NCBI RefSeq assembly: GCF_021458635.1
Contig: NZ_JAIRDQ010000003.1
Coordinates: 1-64,000 of the forward strand
From: Bradyrhizobium monzae
GTDB taxonomy: Bacteria; Pseudomonadota; Alphaproteobacteria; Rhizobiales; Xanthobacteraceae
DNA length: 64,000 nucleotides
Reading direction: 5' to 3'
Below the pieces are notes generated by a model. That model was not told the origin of the DNA and did no database searches. It worked only from the letters and a program-made list of their open reading frames with translations. Numbering within the stretch: position 1 is the first letter of the stretch; every line of letters starts with the position of its first letter. Shown here piece after piece: positions 16,562 to 25,548 of the stretch. The position numbers and the translations under genes were made by a program.

Positions 16562-17893
16562 TCAGTCCTTGGGCCGCTTGTCGTAGAGCCGCTTGGCCTT
16601 GCCGAGCGAACGCTCCAGCGTGGCCGGCGCAACCACGTGCACCCTGGAGCTGATGCCAATCGTGTTCTTGATGTGGGTCGCGATCCGGTCGGCATGGTCG
16701 ACGAGGCCCCGTCCGTCCCAGCTTTCGGGTCGGGCCTCGGCGATGATGGTCAGCTCGTCCATGCGGCCTTCGCGGGTCAATTCGAGGATGAAGTGGCCAC
16801 CACACCAGTCGGTGGCGAGCAGCACCTCCTCGATCTGGGTCGGGAACAGATTGACGCCGCGTAGGATGATCATGTCATCCGAGCGGCCCGTCACCTTCTC
16901 CATCCGCCGCATGCCCGGCCGCGCGGTGCCCGGCAACAGCCGCGTCAGGTCGCGGGTGCGATAGCGGATCACCGGAAAGCCCTCCTTGGTGAGCGAGGTG
17001 AACACAAGCTCGCCTTTCTCGCCGTCCGGCAACACCGCGCCCGTCTCGGGGTCGATCACTTCCGGGTAAAAATGGTCCTCCCAGATGTGCAGGCCGTCCT
17101 TGGTCTCGATGCACTCCTGCGCGACGCCGGGGCCGATCACCTCGGAGAGGCCGTAGATGTCGGTCGCATCCATATCGAAGGCGTCCTCGATCTCGCCGCG
17201 CATCGCATTGGTCCAGGGCTCCGCGCCGAAGATGCCGACCTTGAGCGAGCACTGGCGCGGATCGAGCTTCTGGCGCTTGAACTCGTCGAGGATCGCCAAC
17301 ATGTAGCTCGGCGTCACCGTGATGATGTCAGGGCGGAAATCGTTGATGAGCTGCACCTGCCGCTCGGTCATGCCGCCGGAGATCGGCACCACCGTGCAGC
17401 CGAGCTTTTCGGCGCCGTAATGCACACCCAACCCGCCCGTGAACAGGCCATAGCCATAGGCATTGTGGATGATCATGCCGGTCCGGCCGCCGGCCGCGCG
17501 GATCGAGCGCGCCATCACCTCCGACCAGGTCTCGATGTCTCGCTGGGTATAGCCGACCACGATCGGTTTGCCCGTCGTGCCGGATGACGCATGCACGCGC
17601 ACCAGTTTCTCGCGAGGCACGGCGAACATGTTGAAAGGGTAGTTGTCGCGGAGATCCGTCTTCACCGTGAATGGAAACTTTGCGAGATCAGACAGCTCGC
17701 GAAAATCGGACGGATGCACGCCGGCCTTGTCAAAAGCCTTGCGATAATGCGCGACGTTGTCATAGGCGTGCTTCAGCGACCAGGCCAGCCGCTGCTTCTG
17801 CAGCGCCATGATCTCATCGCGTGACGCGCGCTCCTGCGCATCCAGTTCGGCCCTATAGACGTGGCCGCCTTCCTTCCGCTTCGTCGAAGCCAT
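16562..17893 (-). CDS. paaK: Phenylacetate-CoA ligase
   Basis: A 443-residue AMP-forming ligase that activates phenylacetate to phenylacetyl-CoA. The adenylate-forming loop HASSGTTGKP, the PaaK-specific AYGYGLFTGGLG, IYGLSEVIGPGVAQEC, RTRDL and the C-terminal SLGKAKRLYDKRP segment are all visible. The start is ATG 17893 (MASTKRKEGG); the frame continues upstream into the thioesterase gene and that extension is not homologous. The gene follows paaI by 43 nt in the paa operon and makes the substrate for the epoxidase encoded upstream. Confidence 0.96.
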   Translation of the reverse strand: MASTKRKEGGHVYRAELDAQERASRDEIMALQKQRLAWSLKHAYDNVAHYRKAFDKAGVHPSDFRELSDLAKFPFTVKTDLRDNYPFNMFAVPREKLVRVHASSGTTGKPIVVGYTQRDIETWSEVMARSIRAAGGRTGMIIHNAYGYGLFTGGLGVHYGAEKLGCTVVPISGGMTERQVQLINDFRPDIITVTPSYMLAILDEFKRQKLDPRQCSLKVGIFGAEPWTNAMRGEIEDAFDMDATDIYGLSEVIGPGVAQECIETKDGLHIWEDHFYPEVIDPETGAVLPDGEKGELVFTSLTKEGFPVIRYRTRDLTRLLPGTARPGMRRMEKVTGRSDDMIILRGVNLFPTQIEEVLLATDWCGGHFILELTREGRMDELTIIAEARPESWDGRGLVDHADRIATHIKNTIGISSRVHVVAPATLERSLGKAKRLYDKRPKD

Positions 17894-17936
17894 TCTCGTT
17901 TCCCCACATTGATTTGTTCTTCTCTTTATTGGTCTC

Positions 17937-18386
17937 TTATTGGTCCTGCGCCGGCAACCATGTGCCGGCAATGACACGCGAATGTCCGCGGAATTCAGCG
18001 ATGACAGTGTCACCCGTGGTGACGCGCACGTCGTAGATACCGGAGCGGCCGCCTCGCGTGACTTCCCTCGCCTTCGCAACAAGGCGATCGCCGAGCTTGC
18101 CCGGCTTGATGAAGGTGATCTGGCCTTGCGCAGCCACGACACGGTCATTGTGCGAGTTGCAGGCAAAAGCGAAGGCGGAATCGGCGAGCGTGAAGATGAA
18201 ACCACCATGGGCGATCCGCTGGCCGTTGACCATGTCGGGCCGCACTGTCATGGCGAGCGTCGCGAAACCCGGACCGATCTCGACAATCTCCATGCCGAGA
18301 CCCTTCGACGCATCGTCTTCCGACCACATCGCATCAGCGCAGGCGCGGGCAACATCCTCAGACGACAGGGCAGCTTTGACGTTCAC
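17937..18386 (-). CDS. paaI: Hydroxyphenylacetyl-CoA thioesterase PaaI
   Basis: A 149-residue hotdog-fold thioesterase. The HGGFIFTLADSAFAFACNS motif, with catalytic Asp69, is nearly the PaaI signature. PaaI rescues CoA from dead-end ring-hydroxylated CoA esters in phenylacetate breakdown. The start is GTG 18386, supported by GGGAGAA about 5 nt upstream. It sits between paaE (55 nt) and paaK (43 nt) on the same strand. Confidence 0.94.
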   Translation of the reverse strand: MNVKAALSSEDVARACADAMWSEDDASKGLGMEIVEIGPGFATLAMTVRPDMVNGQRIAHGGFIFTLADSAFAFACNSHNDRVVAAQGQITFIKPGKLGDRLVAKAREVTRGGRSGIYDVRVTTGDTVIAEFRGHSRVIAGTWLPAQDQ

Positions 18387-18441
18387 GCGCTTCTCCCGGC
18401 GAAATGCTTGCTCATGATGTTCTGCTGGTTGGCCAATACTG

Positions 18442-19524
18442 TCAAACGTGATCGTAATCGACCACGACCCGCTCCGACGATGGCTTGGCCTGACAGGTCA
18501 GGACGAAGCCCGCCTTCAGCTCCCATGGCTCCAGCGAATAATTGAGGTCCATCGGCGCCTCTCCCTCGACCAGTTTTGCGCGGCAGGTCGAGCACATGCC
18601 GCCCTTGCAGGCGAAGGGAAGATCGACGCCGGCACGTAGCGCTGCATCGAGGATCGCCTCGTCCTCGGCAACCGGCACGTCGCGGCGCTTGCCGTCGATG
18701 ATCAGGGAGGCAATCGCCTTCGGCGGCGCGTCGATGGCAACGGCCTTCTTCGGTCGCGGCTTGCCGCCGAACTCGGAGACGAAGCGCTCGACATGGATGC
18801 GATCGTCAGCGATGCCGATATCGCGACAAGTCGCCTCGATCTCCTCGCTCATGCCTGATGGACCGCAGATGAAAACATGATCGACGCTCGCAGCCGGCAC
18901 CAGCGAACGCAGCAAGACTCTCACCTTGTCCCCGTCGAGCCGGCCATGCAGGATCGGGATGTCCTGCTCCTCGCCCGAGATGACGTGGAAGATCGAGAGG
19001 CGGTCGATGAAACGGTCCTTCAGCTCCTCGAGCGCCTCGAGGAACATGATGTTGCCAGTCGCGCGATTGCCGTAGAACAGGAAGAAGCGGCTGTCCGGCT
19101 CGCGCGCCAGGATACCCTTGACGATCGACAGGATCGGCGTAATGCCGGAGCCAGCTGCAAAACCAACATGGATATGCCCGGCTTCAGCCGGCGGGACCAC
19201 GCCAAAGCGCCCGGTCGGCGTCATCACATCGAGCTCGTCGCCGCGCTTCAATTCGTCGGCCGCCCAGCTCGAGAACGCGCCGCCATCGACCTTCTTCACG
19301 GCGATGCGGATTTCGCCGTCGTCGGGGCCTGAGCAGATCGAATAGGAGCGGCGCACCTCCTCACCATCGAGCGTGGTCCGGAGCGTGAGGTACTGACCGG
19401 GGCTGAAAGCATAATCATCAGCAAGTTCGCGCGGGATGGCGAACGTCATCGAAACGGCGTCCGACGCCTCGCGGCGGAGATCGTTGACGGCCAGGCGATG
19501 GAAGCGCGGTGCGGATGCTGACAT
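18442..19524 (-). CDS. paaE: Phenylacetyl-CoA epoxidase reductase subunit PaaE
   Basis: A 360-residue flavoprotein reductase that supplies electrons from NAD(P)H to the PaaABC epoxidase. The FAD-binding site is RRSYSICS (58-65), the nucleotide-binding region includes GFAAGSGITP (121-130), and a plant-type 2Fe-2S domain at the C terminus has Cys306, Cys311, Cys314 and Cys344. The start is ATG 19524, 2 nt after the paaD stop; an upstream in-frame ATG would run into paaD. Confidence 0.96.
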   Translation of the reverse strand: MSASAPRFHRLAVNDLRREASDAVSMTFAIPRELADDYAFSPGQYLTLRTTLDGEEVRRSYSICSGPDDGEIRIAVKKVDGGAFSSWAADELKRGDELDVMTPTGRFGVVPPAEAGHIHVGFAAGSGITPILSIVKGILAREPDSRFFLFYGNRATGNIMFLEALEELKDRFIDRLSIFHVISGEEQDIPILHGRLDGDKVRVLLRSLVPAASVDHVFICGPSGMSEEIEATCRDIGIADDRIHVERFVSEFGGKPRPKKAVAIDAPPKAIASLIIDGKRRDVPVAEDEAILDAALRAGVDLPFACKGGMCSTCRAKLVEGEAPMDLNYSLEPWELKAGFVLTCQAKPSSERVVVDYDHV

Positions 19525-19526
19525 GG

Positions 19527-20030
19527 TCAATGACACTTGAAATAATCGAACGGTTCGCGGCAGGATTTGCAACGCCAAAGCGCCTTGCAGGAGGTCGAGC
19601 CGAATTCGGACAGCAGCTCAGTCTCCCTCGAATTGCATTGGGGGCACGTGACAGCCTGCTCGCCGAACAGCGCGCGGCGCGAGCTTGAGGCCTGCGGCGG
19701 TGCGATGCCATAGGCGTGCAGCTTCCGGCGCCCCTCGTCGCTCATCCAGTCGGTGGTCCAGGCCGGCGACAGCACGGTACGCACTTTTGGCTCGCGGAAG
19801 CCTGCGCGCTCCAGTGCGACCTCGATTTCGACCGCGATCATGTTCATGGCCGGGCAGCCGGAATAGGTCGGCGTGATCGCGACCTCGACGTGGTCGCCGT
19901 CGAGAACGACATCGCGGAGCACACCGAGATCGGCGATCGTCAACACCGGGATTTCCGGGTCGACGACGCCTGCAGCAGCGTCCCAGGCGCGCTGACGCAA
20001 CTCGCTATCGTGCTCCAGCACCGTCACCAT
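19527..20030 (-). CDS. paaD: Phenylacetate pathway protein PaaD (iron-sulfur maturation)
   Basis: A 167-residue protein with an N-terminal MIP18/DUF59-type domain (VVDPEIPVLTIADLGVLRDV, TYSGCPAMNMI) and a C-terminal Cys-rich ribbon (CPQC...CKSC...KCH). PaaD is needed for an active epoxidase, probably through Fe-S assembly. The start is ATG 20030, overlapping the end of paaC by 7 nt; a longer frame upstream lies inside paaC. Confidence 0.95.
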   Translation of the reverse strand: MVTVLEHDSELRQRAWDAAAGVVDPEIPVLTIADLGVLRDVVLDGDHVEVAITPTYSGCPAMNMIAVEIEVALERAGFREPKVRTVLSPAWTTDWMSDEGRRKLHAYGIAPPQASSSRRALFGEQAVTCPQCNSRETELLSEFGSTSCKALWRCKSCREPFDYFKCH

Positions 20031-20800
20031 GTTTGCCCCGGGAAAGTGCGCTGCATCGACTGCAGCTCGGACAAGAGATGACCAAGATGCTCGCTGTGAC
20101 GGCCCGAACGGCCACCCTGCTGCATCCAATCACCCTGCGGCAAGTGAAGCGTTGCTTCACCAACGACTTCGGACAGCGTCGTCATCCAGCGGCCGCGCAA
20201 GGTGCCGGGATCGACCGCGATACCGGCATGGATCAGTGCACGTTCGCCTTCATCGGCGGCAAACATCTCGCCCGTGAAGGCCCAGAGGTGATCGATCGCG
20301 GCCTGCGCCCGTTGACGGCTCTCGTCCGTGCCGTCGCCAAGCCGGATGATCCATTCCGAGGCATGGCGCAGATGATAAGCGCTCTCCTTCTCCGACTTCG
20401 CGGCGATCGCCGCGAGCGTCGCGTCGCGCGAGGTCATCATTGCGCGCCAGTAGAGATCAGCGAAAGCCGAATAGAAGAATTGCCGCACCAGAGTCTGGGC
20501 GAAGTCACCATTGGGTTGCTCGACCAGCAGCAGGTTGCGATACTGCCTGACGTCGCGCAGGTAAGCGAGCTTGTCCTCGTCGTTGCCCTTGCCTTCGGCC
20601 TTGGCGGCGTAGGTGTAAAGCTCGCGCGCCTGTCCGATGAGATCGAGCGCGATGTTGGAGAGCGCCATGTCCTCTTCCATCATCGGCGCGTGCCCGCACC
20701 ATTCCGACAGCCGGTGTCCGAGGACCAGTGCATCGTCGGCGCGACGCAGGGCATAGAGCACGAGGGGCGTTTCGGAGACCTGGATGTTGGCGGCGGGCAT
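20024..20800 (-). CDS. paaC: Phenylacetyl-CoA epoxidase structural subunit PaaC
   Basis: A 258-residue ferritin-like helical protein that pairs with PaaA in the multicomponent epoxidase; in studied enzymes it is structural, without the catalytic di-iron site. Markers are LYALRRADDALVLGHRLSEW, GHAPMMEEDMALSNIALDL and HLRHASEWIIRLGDGT. The ATG at 20800 shares one base with the paaB stop (TGATG), which favours it over a GTG one codon earlier. It overlaps paaD by 7 nt. Confidence 0.96.
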   Translation of the reverse strand: MPAANIQVSETPLVLYALRRADDALVLGHRLSEWCGHAPMMEEDMALSNIALDLIGQARELYTYAAKAEGKGNDEDKLAYLRDVRQYRNLLLVEQPNGDFAQTLVRQFFYSAFADLYWRAMMTSRDATLAAIAAKSEKESAYHLRHASEWIIRLGDGTDESRQRAQAAIDHLWAFTGEMFAADEGERALIHAGIAVDPGTLRGRWMTTLSEVVGEATLHLPQGDWMQQGGRSGRHSEHLGHLLSELQSMQRTFPGQTW

Positions 20801-21087
20801 CACATGTGCCCCACTTCTTCCGGCACCTCATAAAACGTCGGGTGCCGGTAGATCTTCGATTCCGCTGGCTCGAACATCATGCCCTTCTCGGCGGGATCGC
20901 TTGCGGTGATCGCGGTCGACGGCACCACCCAGATCGACAGGCCCTCTCCGCGGCGGGTGTAGATGTCGCGCGCGGCTTGCAGCGCCATGGTGGCGTCGCT
21001 CGCATGCAGTGAGCCGACATGCTTGTGCGCGAGCCCGTTGCGGCTGCGAATGAAAACTTCCCAGAGCGGCGTGTTCGGCGTGGCCAT
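20800..21087 (-). CDS. paaB: Phenylacetyl-CoA epoxidase small subunit PaaB
   Basis: A 95-residue subunit of the epoxidase complex. WEVFIRSRNGLAHKHVGSLH and the length match PaaB. It bridges PaaAC dimers in the known complex. It lies 11 nt after paaA and is coupled to paaC through TGATG. Confidence 0.96.
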   Translation of the reverse strand: MATPNTPLWEVFIRSRNGLAHKHVGSLHASDATMALQAARDIYTRRGEGLSIWVVPSTAITASDPAEKGMMFEPAESKIYRHPTFYEVPEEVGHM

Positions 21088-21098
21088 CTTTGATCCCC

Positions 21099-22091
21099 CT
21101 ATTCCGCAGCTTGGGCGGTCTGACGCTGCGCGCGCTTCGCGGCATAGGCGGCAGCGGCTTCACGCACCCAGGCGCCCTCATCGTGCGACTTGCGACGCGC
21201 GGCCATGCGGTCGCGGTTGCAGGGGCCGTTGCCGGCGAGCACCTGCTTGAACTCGGTCCAATCGATATCGCTGTAGCGCCAATGGCCTTCCTTATCCCGG
21301 GTCATCCCAGGATCGGGGATGGCGAGGCCGAGATATTGCGCCTGCGGCACGGTGGCATCGACGAATTTCTGGCGCAGCTCGTCATTGGAGAAGCGCTTGA
21401 TCTTCCACTTCGTCGAGGTGTCGCTGTGCTGGCTGGTGGCATCGGGCGGGCCGAACATCATCAGCACCGGCCACCACCAGCGGTCCAGCGCATCCTGCGC
21501 CATCGCCTTCTGCTCGTCCGAGCCACGACATAGTGTCAGCATGATCTCGTAGCCTTGGCGCTGGTGGAACGACTCTTCTTTGCACACGCGGATCATCGCG
21601 CGCGCATAGGGGCCGTAGGAGCAGCGACACAGGGGAATCTGGTTCATGATCGCGGCGCCGTCGACCAGCCAGCCGATGGTGCCGATGTCGGCCCAGGTCA
21701 GCGTCGGATAGTTGAAGATCGAGGAATATTTGGCTTTGCCGGCGAGCATGGCGTCGACCAGCTCTTCGCGCGAGGTGCCGAGCGTCTCGGCCGCGGCATA
21801 GAGATAGAGCCCATGGCCGCACTCGTCCTGCACCTTGGCAAGCAGCGCGGCCTTGCGACGCAAGCTCGGCGCGCGCGTGATCCAGTTGCCTTCGGGCAGC
21901 ATGCCGACGATTTCGGAATGAGCGTGCTGCGAAATCTGGCGGGTGAGCGTCTTGCGATAAGCCGCCGGCATCCAGTCGTTCGGCTCGATCCGCTCTTCAG
22001 CGTCGATGCGGGCCTGGAACTGCGCAGCTCTGCCTGCGTCCTCGAGACCGCGATCGTCGGCCTCCGCCGTATTCAGCGCCTGGGTGTACAT
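21099..22091 (-). CDS. paaA: Phenylacetyl-CoA epoxidase catalytic subunit PaaA
   Basis: The 330-residue catalytic di-iron subunit, which epoxidises the ring of phenylacetyl-CoA. The di-iron ligand motifs [13 protein letters not shown] and [13 protein letters not shown] are both present. Two ATGs lie 6 nt apart (22097 and 22091). GGGAGG ends right at the first and is 6 nt from the second, so I choose 22091. It is the first gene of the paaABCDE operon, 76 nt downstream of paaX on the same strand, behind an AT-rich, partly palindromic promoter region. Confidence 0.96.
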   Translation of the reverse strand: MYTQALNTAEADDRGLEDAGRAAQFQARIDAEERIEPNDWMPAAYRKTLTRQISQHAHSEIVGMLPEGNWITRAPSLRRKAALLAKVQDECGHGLYLYAAAETLGTSREELVDAMLAGKAKYSSIFNYPTLTWADIGTIGWLVDGAAIMNQIPLCRCSYGPYARAMIRVCKEESFHQRQGYEIMLTLCRGSDEQKAMAQDALDRWWWPVLMMFGPPDATSQHSDTSTKWKIKRFSNDELRQKFVDATVPQAQYLGLAIPDPGMTRDKEGHWRYSDIDWTEFKQVLAGNGPCNRDRMAARRKSHDEGAWVREAAAAYAAKRAQRQTAQAAE

Positions 22092-22118
22092 GCGCATCCT
22101 CCCGTTTTATTGGGAGGC

Positions 22119-22165
22119 AATATATAACATAAATTACGCTACGCAAGATATTTCTGTAACATATT
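22119..22165. promoter_or_regulatory. AT-rich inverted repeat upstream of paaA, candidate PaaX operator
   Basis: AATATATAAC (22119-22128) and GTAACATATT (22156-22165) are inverted repeats matching at 8 of 10 positions, in an AT-rich island between paaX and paaA. The island contains TATATAACAT-like sequence that could serve as a -10 element. PaaX binding here is inferred from position, not from a matched consensus. Confidence 0.4.
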
Positions 22166-22167
22166 GA

Positions 22168-23034
22168 TCAGACGTCAAACCTCCGTTCGAGGAGCTTTCG
22201 CGCCGGCGGCAGCGGCCCCTTCTCATTGGTTCCATGGCCATCAAGCCATTGTTCTGAGGGGGCAAGCAGCGCGCGGTAGATCTCGCCGCAAACGTCTCGC
22301 GCCGCCCTGCCCGGCCAATCCGCCGGCAGCAGGCTTTCGGGCAGCAGCGGATCGCGCAGCACGACGCGACGGTAGTAGTGGATCAGCAGGATACGGGCGG
22401 TGAAGGCGTCGGCCTCGGACAGATCCGTGCCACGCGCGAGTGCAGCGCGCAGCGGTTCGAACGTTTTCATGAACTTCAGATAGGCGTCCGCAGTGCGCTC
22501 CAGCGGCCAGCTCGCACTGAGCAGGCGACGCCCGCTGTCGTCCTCCGCCGAAACTTCAAGGCGGATGGCACCTGCAGCTTCTTCCGGCACGGGCACGCCT
22601 GATGGTGCGACCCAAACACCCGGCAGCGGGCTGCCGAAACCGGCATTGCGCAAGGCTTCGCGCGAGGCGTCGCGATCCTCGCCGTTGCCGATCAGCAGCA
22701 GCTCGAAGCGGCCGGTCCAGTCCGACGGTGGCGGATCGTAGATGTGGCGCGTCGCGGCCTCGAACGTTTCTCGGCCCTTCTCGGCAAGACGATAAAAGCT
22801 GTTGCGGCCGACCTTTTCGCGCGTCAGCCAGCCATCGGCGGCGAGGCGCGACATCGCGGTGCGGACAACGCCGGCATCGATGTCCAGGCTTTCGAAGAAC
22901 GCCAGCAGCGTGCCGAGCCACACCGAGCCGCCGCGCGGCACGATGGCATCGCCGAACATGGTGATGACGATGGAGCCCGTGCGTGACGGCTCACGCTTGA
23001 GTTGGTCGATGATGCGGGAGAGCGGATGCGCCAT
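22168..23034 (-). CDS. paaX: PaaX-type repressor of phenylacetate degradation
   Basis: A 288-residue regulator with the PaaX N-terminal winged helix (RTGSIVITMFGDAIVPRGG, then VVRTAMSRLAADGWL) and the long PaaX effector region. PaaX represses paa operons and is released by phenylacetyl-CoA. The start is ATG 23034 (MAHPLSRII); an upstream in-frame ATG at 23070 adds 12 residues and is less likely. It is on the same strand as, and just upstream of, paaABCDE. Confidence 0.93.
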   Translation of the reverse strand: MAHPLSRIIDQLKREPSRTGSIVITMFGDAIVPRGGSVWLGTLLAFFESLDIDAGVVRTAMSRLAADGWLTREKVGRNSFYRLAEKGRETFEAATRHIYDPPPSDWTGRFELLLIGNGEDRDASREALRNAGFGSPLPGVWVAPSGVPVPEEAAGAIRLEVSAEDDSGRRLLSASWPLERTADAYLKFMKTFEPLRAALARGTDLSEADAFTARILLIHYYRRVVLRDPLLPESLLPADWPGRAARDVCGEIYRALLAPSEQWLDGHGTNEKGPLPPARKLLERRFDV

Positions 23035-23127
23035 GCGCGAGGCATAGCGCGTTTGGTGCGGGTACGACAATGGACGGGAGCGACGCTCTTGCTCTTCCCG
23101 TGCTTACGGGGGAGGCGAGGAAGCGCG

Positions 23128-23898
23128 CTACCTATGCGGATCGGGATAGGCGAGACTGCGCCAGCCGCTGCGATCGAACGGCCGCCACTGGCCTTCCTTC
23201 TGCGCGAGGCGATCGGCCACCGCATAGACGACGGCGGGATGATGACCCATGCCGCAATGGCTGCTCTCGACCTCGATGCTCTCGGTCTGCGCGCCCGTCT
23301 TCTCCATGCAGCCCTGCCAGGCGCAGACGCCGTCGGTGCGGCTGAAGATAGCGGTGGTCGGCACCGGCGGCGGCACGGCGAGCTCGCCGCCGAACTCCGG
23401 ATCGACCTCGTCGGATCTCCGCCCGCTCGCCCATTCATAGACGCGCCAGGCATTGGTCGAGCGTGGATCGCCGGCAAAGGGGCTGCCGAGCGTGATCACC
23501 TGACGCACGCGCGCGGGCATCATCTTGGCAAGCTGGCGCGCATAGAGGCCGCCAAGGCTCCAGCCGACCAGGCTGATCTTGCGGCCGTGTTTGTCGCTGA
23601 GCTCCTCGACCAGATCGACCATCGCGTGCTGCACGCCTTCGCGCAAGCCGTAATTGCGGCCCTGGCGCCAGCCGCTCACAGCGTAACCCTTGCTGCTCAG
23701 AAAGGTGCGCAGCGCGCGCGTGGACTCGTCGGAGGCGACAAGGCCCGGCAACACCAGTACCGGATGCCCGTCGCCGCGCGGCGCGAAGCTCAGCAGCGGC
23801 AGCGCGCCGAGGAATGCGCCGAACTCGTGGATCGCGCGGCCTTCCAAGAACATCAGAGTACGGGACGGCGGACGCAGCGTCTGGGTAGCAGCGGTCAT
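23128..23898 (-). CDS. Alpha/beta hydrolase (esterase/lipase-like), paralogue A
   Basis: A 256-residue alpha/beta hydrolase with the nucleophile elbow GWSLGG and a likely Asp in IFSRTDGV and His in ESSHCGMGHHP. It is clearly paralogous to the protein at 36502-37302: both share PRGDGHPVL, ISLVGWSLGG or VSLVGWSLGG, VITLGSPFA, SRTDGV and AVADRLAQ at matching positions. ATG 23898 (MTAATQTLR) is preferred over an upstream in-frame ATG. It lies 93 nt upstream of paaX on the same strand. The substrate is unknown; its relative sits in a lipid operon. Confidence 0.85.
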   Translation of the reverse strand: MTAATQTLRPPSRTLMFLEGRAIHEFGAFLGALPLLSFAPRGDGHPVLVLPGLVASDESTRALRTFLSSKGYAVSGWRQGRNYGLREGVQHAMVDLVEELSDKHGRKISLVGWSLGGLYARQLAKMMPARVRQVITLGSPFAGDPRSTNAWRVYEWASGRRSDEVDPEFGGELAVPPPVPTTAIFSRTDGVCAWQGCMEKTGAQTESIEVESSHCGMGHHPAVVYAVADRLAQKEGQWRPFDRSGWRSLAYPDPHR

Positions 23899-24100
23899 CA
23901 ATGGATCCCTTGGGCAAGAATTCCTGAAGAGCCCGCCGGCTGCGACGCCGGCAATGGGCATGAATTCCAATACGCCGGCTTCTTGAACGTTCCGCAGCGC
24001 AACATGAATCAGCTAGGCTGCCGGTTCCCGACATTCAAGCCGGTGCAGCACTGCGCCACAATAGGCCCGCGCGTTAATGCTAACGGGCGTGACGCAAAAG

Positions 24101-25387
24101 TCACAGCAATCGGAGCAGGAATTCGACGGAGTAGAGCGCAAGACCAGCGAGCCCGCCGATCAGCGAGCCATTGAAGCGGATGTATTGCAGATCGCGCCCG
24201 ATGTTGATTTCGATCAGCGAAATCAGCTGCGCCATGTCCCACGCCTTGACCTGGTCGGAGATGAAGGTCGAGACGCCGCTCTTCTGATCGGCAACGAAGC
24301 TCCGCAGCACCGTCACCAGACCCCTGTTGATCTCGCCACGCAGCTCGGCATCGCCGGCGAGCGCATCGCCCGCCGAAACGAACATCCCGGCGAGATGATG
24401 CTGGAGCACCTGCGTCTCGCCGGATGCACTGCGCTCGATGAAGGAGCGCGTGTTGGACCAGACGGTGCGAGCGAGATCGGCAAGCTCGGGACGCGCCAGC
24501 AGATCGCGCTTCAATCCGTCGATGCGGTCGATATAGGCCTGGTCGGTGCCGAGCCGGTCGACGAAGCTCAGCACCATGTGGTCGAACTCGCCGCGGAACG
24601 GATGCCTGGGATCGCTGCGCACTTCATTGAAGAAGGCGGTCGCCGACGACACGATCTTGGTCACGAGAAACTTGTCGGCGCGGTACAGCTTGAGCAGGGT
24701 GGGCAACTCCGCGCGCACCTTCTCGCGGATCATCGCCATCGTCTCTTTCTGGTTCAGCGTCTCGTGCATCACGCGCAGGAGATCGTCGAACAGGATCTGG
24801 TGCCGCCCCTCCGCCACGAAGCCGCGCAGCGTGCCGGCGGCAAGCGGCGCGAGGTCGATCGCCTGAATCTGCGAGGACATGCGGCGGACGATGAAGGTCA
24901 TCAGGCCGGAGCTCTCGGTCGCGGATACCGCCTCCGGCAGCAGGCGCAAGGCGAAACGCGCAAGGTCGTCGCTGCGCTTGCGGTCACGCAGCCAGTCGGC
25001 GACGAAGGAGCCAAAGTCGATTTCGTTCAGTTTGGCTTCGACCGGGCCAGCCTCGAGAAAATGGACCTGGATGAACTCGCCGAGCTTGTCGGCGATGCGG
25101 GCCTGGTTGCTCTGGATAATCGCGGTGTGCGGGATCGGCAGGCCGAGCGGTCGCTTGAAGAGTGCGACGACGGCATACCAGTCGGCGAGCCCGCCAATCG
25201 TTGCGGCCTCCGCGAAGGCGGCGATGAAGCCGAACACGGGGTGAACGGGCAACAGCCATTTCGCGACGACGAACAGCAGAAGCGTCGAGGCCAACACCAG
25301 CGCAGCCAACGCCTTGACGCGGCGCAGCTCGCTCGCGCGTTCGGCATCGCCGGGAGTATCGAAGGAAAAGGTAGCGGGTGGAGTCAT
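24101..25387 (-). CDS. DUF445 (YjiN-like) membrane protein
   Basis: A 428-residue DUF445 protein. Two hydrophobic stretches near the N terminus (ALAALVLASTLLLFVVAKWLL and a second around FIAAFAEAATIGGLADWYAVV) and one at the extreme C terminus flank a long helical middle. ADWYAVVALFKRPLGLPIPHTAII is the family hallmark. Function is not established for the family. ATG 25387 follows a GTG one codon upstream; either could start translation. Upstream are two repeats and the phasin terminator. Confidence 0.85.
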   Translation of the reverse strand: MTPPATFSFDTPGDAERASELRRVKALAALVLASTLLLFVVAKWLLPVHPVFGFIAAFAEAATIGGLADWYAVVALFKRPLGLPIPHTAIIQSNQARIADKLGEFIQVHFLEAGPVEAKLNEIDFGSFVADWLRDRKRSDDLARFALRLLPEAVSATESSGLMTFIVRRMSSQIQAIDLAPLAAGTLRGFVAEGRHQILFDDLLRVMHETLNQKETMAMIREKVRAELPTLLKLYRADKFLVTKIVSSATAFFNEVRSDPRHPFRGEFDHMVLSFVDRLGTDQAYIDRIDGLKRDLLARPELADLARTVWSNTRSFIERSASGETQVLQHHLAGMFVSAGDALAGDAELRGEINRGLVTVLRSFVADQKSGVSTFISDQVKAWDMAQLISLIEINIGRDLQYIRFNGSLIGGLAGLALYSVEFLLRLL

Positions 25388-25404
25388 CACTGCGTCACCC
25401 TACT

Positions 25405-25469
25405 CGTCATTGCGAGCGAAGCGAAGCAATCCAGAGTCTTTCCACTGGATCGCTTCGCCCGCAATGACG
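25405..25469. repeat. Palindromic intergenic repeat
   Basis: CGTCATTGCGAGCGAAGCGA and the reverse-complementary CGCTTCGCCCGCAATGACG form long imperfect arms around CAATCCAGAGTCTTTCCACTGGAT, whose ends (ATCCAG/CTGGAT) also pair. I recognise it as a common Bradyrhizobium intergenic element. A remnant with CTCGCAATGACGA lies at 33870-33882, before the CYP102A gene. Confidence 0.8.
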
Positions 25470-25489
25470 GCAGCCAATGACGGCAACGC

Positions 25490-25517
25490 AAAAACAAAAG
25501 GCCCGCCGAAGCGGGCC
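25490..25517 (-). terminator. Rho-independent terminator of the phasin gene
   Basis: On the minus strand GGCCCGC-TTCG-GCGGGCC (25500-25517) forms a 7-bp GC stem with a stable tetraloop, followed by TTTTGTTTTT. It lies 31 nt beyond the phasin stop. Confidence 0.88.
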
Positions 25518-25548
25518 TCAAATTTCAGTTTGTGCTCAGGGCGCCAGA

